From Halichoerus grypus (lineage: Eukaryota > Chordata > Mammalia > Carnivora > Phocidae), in contig NC_135715.1 in NCBI RefSeq assembly GCF_964656455.1, positions 168,546,437 through 168,610,436 on the forward strand: a stretch of DNA of 64,000 nucleotides, in the 5' to 3' direction. Position numbers and translations under genes: made by a program. Numbering within the stretch: the first letter of the stretch is position 1; every line of letters begins with the position of its first letter. Below are positions 58,561-64,000 of the stretch, piece after piece. Below the pieces are notes generated by a model. The model was not told where the DNA came from. It did no database searches and saw only the letters and a list, made by a program, of their open reading frames with translations.

Positions 58561-59189
58561 TGTCAGTGAGCATTCTCCAGAGAAACAGATCAATAGGAGG
58601 CTTGGTAGAAAGTCCAAAATCTGATGAGGAGGCTGGTAGACAGGAGACTTAAGAAAGAGTTGCAGGTCAAGTCCAAAAACAGTGTGCTGTAGAATCACAA
58701 AGAGCCTGATGTAGACAAAGTCTGAAGGCAGTCTAATGGAGGATTCCCTCTTCTTTTTTTTTTTTTATTATTTTAAAGATTTTTATTTATTCATTTGACA
58801 GAGAGAGAGTCAGCGAAAGAGGGAACACAAGCAGGGGGAGTGGGAGAGGGAGGAGCAGGCTTCCTGTGGCGCAGGGCCCGATGCGGGGCTCGATCCCAGG
58901 ATCCTGGGATCATGACCTGAGCTGAAGGCAGATGCTTAATGACTGAGCCACCCAGGCGCCCCGGATTCCCTCTTCTTAATAGGAGGTCAGTCTTTTGTTC
59001 TACTTAAACTTTCCACTGATTGGATGAGGTCTACCCACATTATGGTGGACAATCTGCTTTACTCAAAGTCTACCAATTTAAATGTAAATATCATACAAAA
59101 ACAACCTCACAGAACATCCAGAACAATGCCTCACCAAATATCAGGGCACCGTAGCCCAAACAAATTGACACATGAAATGAACCATCTCA
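58561..59189 (-). mobile_element. LTR-like element (MLT2/ERV-L type?) inside host L1, antisense
   Basis: Begins TGTCAGTGAG and ends GAACCATCTCA, so it has TG...CA ends. It separates two collinear pieces of L1 ORF2 (ATAAAATTGGTAAACCTCTG before, TAGACATTAAAATGATAATA after). It shares landmarks with 1-294: GATTGGATGAGGTC, CAATCTGCTTTACTC and a GACACAT...ACCATC end. A 5-bp target duplication was not evident. LTR nature and family name are inference. Interrupted by a young SINE. Confidence 0.6.
58756..58962 (-). mobile_element. Young Can-SINE, antisense, perfect 15-bp TSD
   Basis: T-run, AAAGATTTTTATTTATTCATTTGACAG, GGGAACACAAGCAGGGGGAG and GACTGAGCCACCCAGGCGCCCC. TSD GGATTCCCTCTTCTT at 58741-58755 and 58963-58977, exact. 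It is the innermost insertion of this nest. Confidence 0.97.
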
Positions 59190-59791
59190 ATTTCTACTGG
59201 GATTGAGAAAGGGAGGAGGGAGGGAAGTAGTGACAGAAAGAATACAAAGTAGCAATATAAACAAAGAAGGGTCATCATATTGAACCCATAGACATTAAAA
59301 TGATAATAAAGGAATACTGTAAGCAACTCTAGTCCCACAAATTTGACAACTTAAATGCAATGAACCAAGTCCTTAGAAGACACAAACTACCAAAACCCAC
59401 GCCAGGTAATCTGAATAGGTCTATATCTGTTAAAGAAACTAATCAATAATTAATAGCCTTCTAAAAATTAAAGCACCAGGCCTGGATGGTGAATTCTATG
59501 AAATATTTAAGTAAGAAATGACACCAATTTTCCACAATACCTTCCAGAAAACAGAAGCAGAGGGAATACTACCAAACTCATTCTGTAAAGCTAGTGATAC
59601 CCTAATACCAAAATCAGATACATATATTACAAGAAAGAAAAACTGCAGACCAACATCTCTCATGAACACAGACCCAAAAATCCTCAACAAAATATTAGCA
59701 AATTGAATCCACAAAAATTATACACCAGGACCATGTGGGATTTATTCCAAATATGTAAGGCTTGTTATATATTCAAAAATCAATCAATGTA

Positions 59792-60843
59792 AAACTCAAT
59801 AATAAGAAAATAAAGAACTCAATTTAAAAATGGGTAAAAGACCCGAATAGACACCTCACCATAAAAGATAGACAGATGGCAAATAAACATATGAAAAGGT
59901 TCTCAACATCATGTGTCATTAAGGAATTGCTAACTAAAATAATTGCTAACTAAAACTATACACCTATTAGAATTGCCAAAATTCAAAACACTGACAACAG
60001 CAAATGCTGGCAAGGATGTGAAGAAACAGGAACTGTTACTTATTGCTGGTGGGAAAATGGTATAGCCATTTGGAAGTGAGTCTGGAAGTCTTTTACAAAA
60101 CTAAACACTCTTACCATATGACCCAGCAATTGTACTCCTTGATATTCACCCAAAGGAGTTGAAAACTTATGTCCATACAAAAATCTGCATAAGGATGTTT
60201 ATAGTAGCTTTATTCATAATTGCCAAAACTTAGAAGCAACCAGCATGCCCCCTTCAGTAGGTGAAGGTATAAAAATAAGCTATAATACATCCAGACAATG
60301 GAATATTATTTACCACTAAAAAGAAATGAGCTATCAAGCCATGAAAAGACATACAGGAAACTCAAATGCATATGGCTAAGTGAAAGAAGCCAATCTGAAA
60401 AGGCTACATACCATATAATTCCATACTATATGAGATCCTGGAAAAGGCAAAACTATGGGGACAGCAAAATTACCAGTGGTTGCCAGAGGTTGTGGGGAGA
60501 GAGGGATGAACAGACTGAGCACAGGGGATTTTTAGGTCAGTGAAACTACTATGCACAGTACTATAGTGGTACACACATGTCATTATACATATGTCAAAAT
60601 CCCTGAAGTAAATCCTAACCCAACAAAAAGGGTAAGACCTATTGTAATCTATTGACTTTGGGTGATAATGATGTGTCAATGTAAGCTCATCAATTCTAAC
60701 AAACATAGCACTCAGGTACAGGATATTGATGGTGGGGGAGACTGTATGTATATGGGGTATATGGGAACTTTCTGTACATTCCTCTCATTTTTGCTGTGAA
60801 CCTAAAAGTGCTATAAAATATAAAGTCTACTTTAAAAAGGAAA
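59792..60843 (+). mobile_element. Second L1 (L1MB/MC-like), 5' truncated, inserted in the host L1
   Basis: Starts abruptly at AACTCAATAATAAGAAAATA (late ORF2) and runs through ACAGATGGCAAATAAACATA, CAGACAATGGAATATTATTT, GACTTTGGGTGATAATGATG and TGCTGTGAACCTAAAAGTGC to an A-rich end at 60843. It parallels 33800-34920. The host L1 text on either side (…CAATCAATGTAA | GTAATCCACACATCAACAG…) is continuous in L1 coordinates. A 17-bp tandem duplication (AATTGCTAACTAAAATA) lies at about 59925-59957. Confidence 0.88.
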
Positions 60844-63800
60844 AAGTAATCCACACATCAACAGGATTATAAAAAAGACATATCAATTGATACAGGGGGA
60901 AAAAAAACCTGACAAAATCTAACACTCAATCATGATAAAAAACTTAGCAAGTAGGAATTGTAGGTAATATCCTCAACTTGATAACATAAGCCTACAAAAA
61001 ACCTATAACTAACATCATACATATTTTTTTTAACATTATACATATTGATAAGGAACTGAACAATTTTCTCTTAAGACTGGGAATAAGGCAATGATGTCTT
61101 CTCTTGCCAGTCTATTCAACATTGTACTGGAAGTCTTAGGTAGTTCAATAGAAAGAAAAAAAAATGCAATGCATACAAAGTGGGAATAAAACTCTATTTG
61201 TAGATAATATGGTTGTCTATGTAGACTATCCCAAAGAATTAAAAAAAAGAACTCTTAGAAATAATAAGCAAGTATAACAAGGTTGCAGAATACAAGATCA
61301 ATATACAAAGGTCAATTTTTTCCTATATAATATCAATGAATAATTGGACTTGATAACTTAAGAATGATATATATTTATATACATTTATAACAGCACCTAA
61401 AAGGAAATAGTTTGGTATAAATCTAGTAAAGTTTACTCTAGATATATATACAGGAAACTATTAAATTTTGATGAAAGAAGTCAAAGATCTACATAAATGG
61501 AGAGATATTCTGTGATCAAGAATTGGAATACTCAGTATTGTTAAGATGTCAATTCTTCCCAACTTGATCTGTAAAATCATTGCAATCCCCATCAAAATCC
61601 CAGCAAGTTATTGTGTAGATATCAATAAACTAATGCTCAAGTTTGTATGAAAATGCAAAAGATCTAAAAAGCCAATACTAAAAAATAAAACCAAGGTTGA
61701 AGGACTCACGCTACCCAGTTTTGAAACTTACTATAAAGCTACAGTAAACAAGACAGCATAGTATTGATTAAAAAAAATAAATCAATAGACGATAGAAAGA
61801 TAGATCTGTGGAACAAGATAGAGAGCCCAGAAATAGATTCACACAAATATAGTCAACTGATAATTCACAAAGGAGCAAAAGCAATTCAGTGAAGAAATGA
61901 TTCTTTTCAGCAAATATTTTTTGAACAATTGTATGTCTATATGTAAAAAGATGAATCTAGACATAGGCCTTATACTTTTCACAAAAATTAACTCAAAATG
62001 TATCATAGATCTTAATGTAAAATGCGAACTATAAAACTTTGAGAAGGAAATATATGTGACCTAGGAGTTATTGATGAGTTTTTAAATGCAAAATCTAAAC
62101 CCATGAAAGAAGAAAATGGATACATTAGACTTTATTAAAATTAAAAATTTCTGCCCAACTAAAGACTTTGTTATAAGAAAGAAAAGATAAGCCACAGACT
62201 GGGAGAAAATATTTGCAAAGCATATATCAGATTAGGGACTTATATGTGAAATATACAAAGAACTCTTAAAACTTAACAATCAGAAAACAAAGAATCCAAC
62301 TAAAAAATGGGTAAAATACCGAAAAGAATATACACATAGCAAATAAACACATGAATAGATGCTCAAAATCATTTGTCATTATGGATTGGCAAATTAAAAC
62401 AATAATAAAATGCCACTTTATACCTACTAGAATGGCTAAAATCTAAAAAACCTGATACTACCACTTATTGGTGACCATGTGGAACAACAGGATCTCTTAT
62501 ACTTTGTTGGTGAGGGTGCAAAATGATATGTCCACTTTGGAAGACAGTTTGGAAGTTTCTTATAAAGCTAAGAATAGTCTTACCATAGGATCCAGTGATT
62601 TCATTCCATAGGTAGTTTTACCCAATTATTTTGAACAATTATATCCACCTAAACACCCACACACAAATATTTGTAACACTTTTTTTTGTAATCATCAAAA
62701 ACTGGAAGCAATCAAGATATCCTACATTAGGTGGATGGATGGACAAAATATGCTATGTCTATACAATGGAATATTATTCAGTGATAAGAAGTGATGTATC
62801 AAGCCACACAAAATGTGAGTGAAGTTTAAGTGCATGTTGCTAAGTGAAAGAAACCAGTCCAAAAAATCTGTATGGTCTATTATTCCTGTGTCGTTATTAG
62901 TTAACAATTCTGACACTACTATGTGCTAATGCTGGAATTGTGCAAGTAAGTAAATGGATGATAGATGGTGAAAGTCAGGTTTTTCACTGTTGGTAACAGA
63001 TAAGCTAGGTGAAGTGGCTAGATTGATCCATGTGGTAATGGATTAGAGTTGAAGACATCAGTATGAATTCATAGTTAGCTTATAATGAATAGATAGTTAT
63101 AGATAGAAACACAGATATATGCTTATATACTGGTTAGTATACACACAAATATGTCCTCAATGAGAGGATCTAGAAGTAATGACTTCTTCTAATAACATCC
63201 ATATCTTGTGTGCTGATATCATTTAATAAAAGGAATCAGGGTTTCTTGGAAAAATGGTTGATTCTAGGACTGGGACAGGAAATGTACAACATAAGCCTGG
63301 AGCATCTTGTAGTGCCAGCAAGTGAGGAAGTGCTATAAAATAAAAAAAGAAAGAGAAAAATAATAAAGGGATGTGTCAAAAGGCTGCAGCTGAGAAACCC
63401 CCTAATGACCAAACCTGCAGCAATTTGAGCAACAAAATGAATAAAGTTGTATTGGATTATATCCCAAGGTATAAAAGAAATATCCATGAACCCATGCTGA
63501 CATAAATCATTGAGTAATTAAATAAATGGAGGAGAACTGAAAAATGTTTCATGTAGAAGAATTCCAAATTATTTATGTAGGTATTCTCCTTGATGGAGGT
63601 GGAGCATAACTCTCCATTTTTTTAAATATGGTTTGTGGACAGTGACTTCCTTCCTAAAAGTACAGTGTAGAAAGAGGGAAATGAGTAACTTTACAGTGAA
63701 GAAACCTGACAAACACTACCTCAGACAGAGGATCAAGGTTAACCAACAGTCATAATTAATATTAATAGTATGTACTCTTGATATCATGTGAGGAAAACAG

Positions 63801-64000
63801 TACTTACCTTTGAGTTTTTCCTTACAAAAATAAATAACTCCAATTTAATTCCTTGTGACTAATGAGGAATAATACAACAGACAAATACCAACTTTGAAGG
63901 ACATTCTATATAATATCTAACCTGTGCTCAAAATTGTCAAGGCCATCAAAAAACAAGGAAAATTTGAGAAACTCACAGTCGAGAAGAGCCTTAGGAGGAA
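60844..64000 (+). mobile_element. Host L1, second part: RT domain to 3' UTR, runs off the window
   Basis: Resumes in the RT domain (ACCTATAACTAACATCATAC, TTGTAGATAATATGGTTGTC), continues through CTTCCCAACTTGATCTGTAA, GGATTGGCAAATTAAAACAA and CAATGGAATATTATTCAGTG, then a long old-type 3' UTR: CCATGAACCCATGCTGACAT, GAGTAACTTTACAGTGAAGAAACC, CTCAAAATTGTCAAGGCCAT, GAGAAACTCACAGTCGAGAA. The 3' end lies beyond base 64000. No intact ORF. Confidence 0.85.

Larger units (their letters stand above)
56985..59791 (+). mobile_element. Host L1 (old L1M type), first part: ORF1/ORF2 spacer to mid ORF2, sense
   Basis: After the spacer wording TCTAGAGCAATCACTAAAAT (57261) come endonuclease-domain landmarks GGATGGAGAAAGATATACCA (57780) and AGAGGCACTACATAATGATA (57889). 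Then GCAGTGCTTAGAGGGAAATT (58289), AAAGCAGAAATCAATGAAAT (58461), and RT-domain AAAGCACCAGGCCTGGATGG (59469) and CTGCAGACCAACATCTCTCA (59643). It breaks off after AATCAATCAATGTAA and resumes at 60844. Hosts two SINEs and an LTR-like element. The left limit is uncertain. Frames inside (such as 57753-57968 and 59518-59706) are fragments of dead ORF2. Confidence 0.85.

Overview
The window is AT-rich, repeat-dense mammalian nuclear DNA with no intact protein-coding gene, tRNA, rRNA or CRISPR array. The open reading frames are short, lack coherent neighbours, and mostly fall inside transposon copies or are chance frames. It fits an intergenic gene desert or a long intron. The host is a carnivore: about 23 copies of the tRNA-Lys-derived Can-SINE (SINEC) family are present, recognised by the GGTGGCTCAG head, CT-rich centre and AATAAA-type tail. 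No copy has the GGTGGCGCAG head typical of young dog SINEs, and several copies carry the GTTCCCTCTCTC/GACAGAGAGAG tail seen in bears, pinnipeds and mustelids. An arctoid caniform is therefore my best guess (inference).

Layout. 0-4 kb: the end of an old LTR-like repeat, ancient repeats broken by SINEs, and a nested MIR. 4-16 kb: two back-to-back SINEs, an old antisense L1 at 7.2-8.5 kb, single-copy sequence, MIR and MER5 relics. 16.2-18.6 kb: a carnivore-type L1 inserted by twin priming, with its 5' part inverted and both target-site duplications visible. 18.6-26.3 kb: single-copy sequence with L2 and L1 relics, SINEs and a small CpG-containing island at 22.7 kb. 26.4-27.9 kb: a processed pseudogene of the splicing factor gene SRSF2, with a SINE inside its 3' UTR. 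27.9-31.6 kb: an old sense L1 followed by two L2 fragments and a young SINE. 33-39 kb: MIR, an L1 3' end, unassigned antisense ORFs at 35.7-36.5 kb, and an antisense L1. 39-47 kb: mostly single-copy sequence with microsatellites and an antisense L1. 47.9-50.1 kb: a decayed internal region of an ERV-L-class endogenous retrovirus (RNase H, integrase zinc finger and probable dUTPase relics). 50-57 kb: SINEs, L2 and MIR relics, a possible LTR-like stretch, and a single-copy AT-rich block at 55.7-56.2 kb that could be a conserved non-coding element. 57-64 kb: one old sense L1 that hosts two SINEs, an LTR-like element (which itself holds a young SINE) and a second L1, and runs off the right edge.

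The sequence reads as a record of successive insertions rather than a set of cooperating genes. I found no convincing new biological system. The most informative items are the SRSF2 retropseudogene, the twin-primed L1, the nested insertions at 57-64 kb and the ERV-L relic. Family names come from recognising sequence text without a database. Subfamily names are tentative and edges of old repeats may be off by tens of bases.
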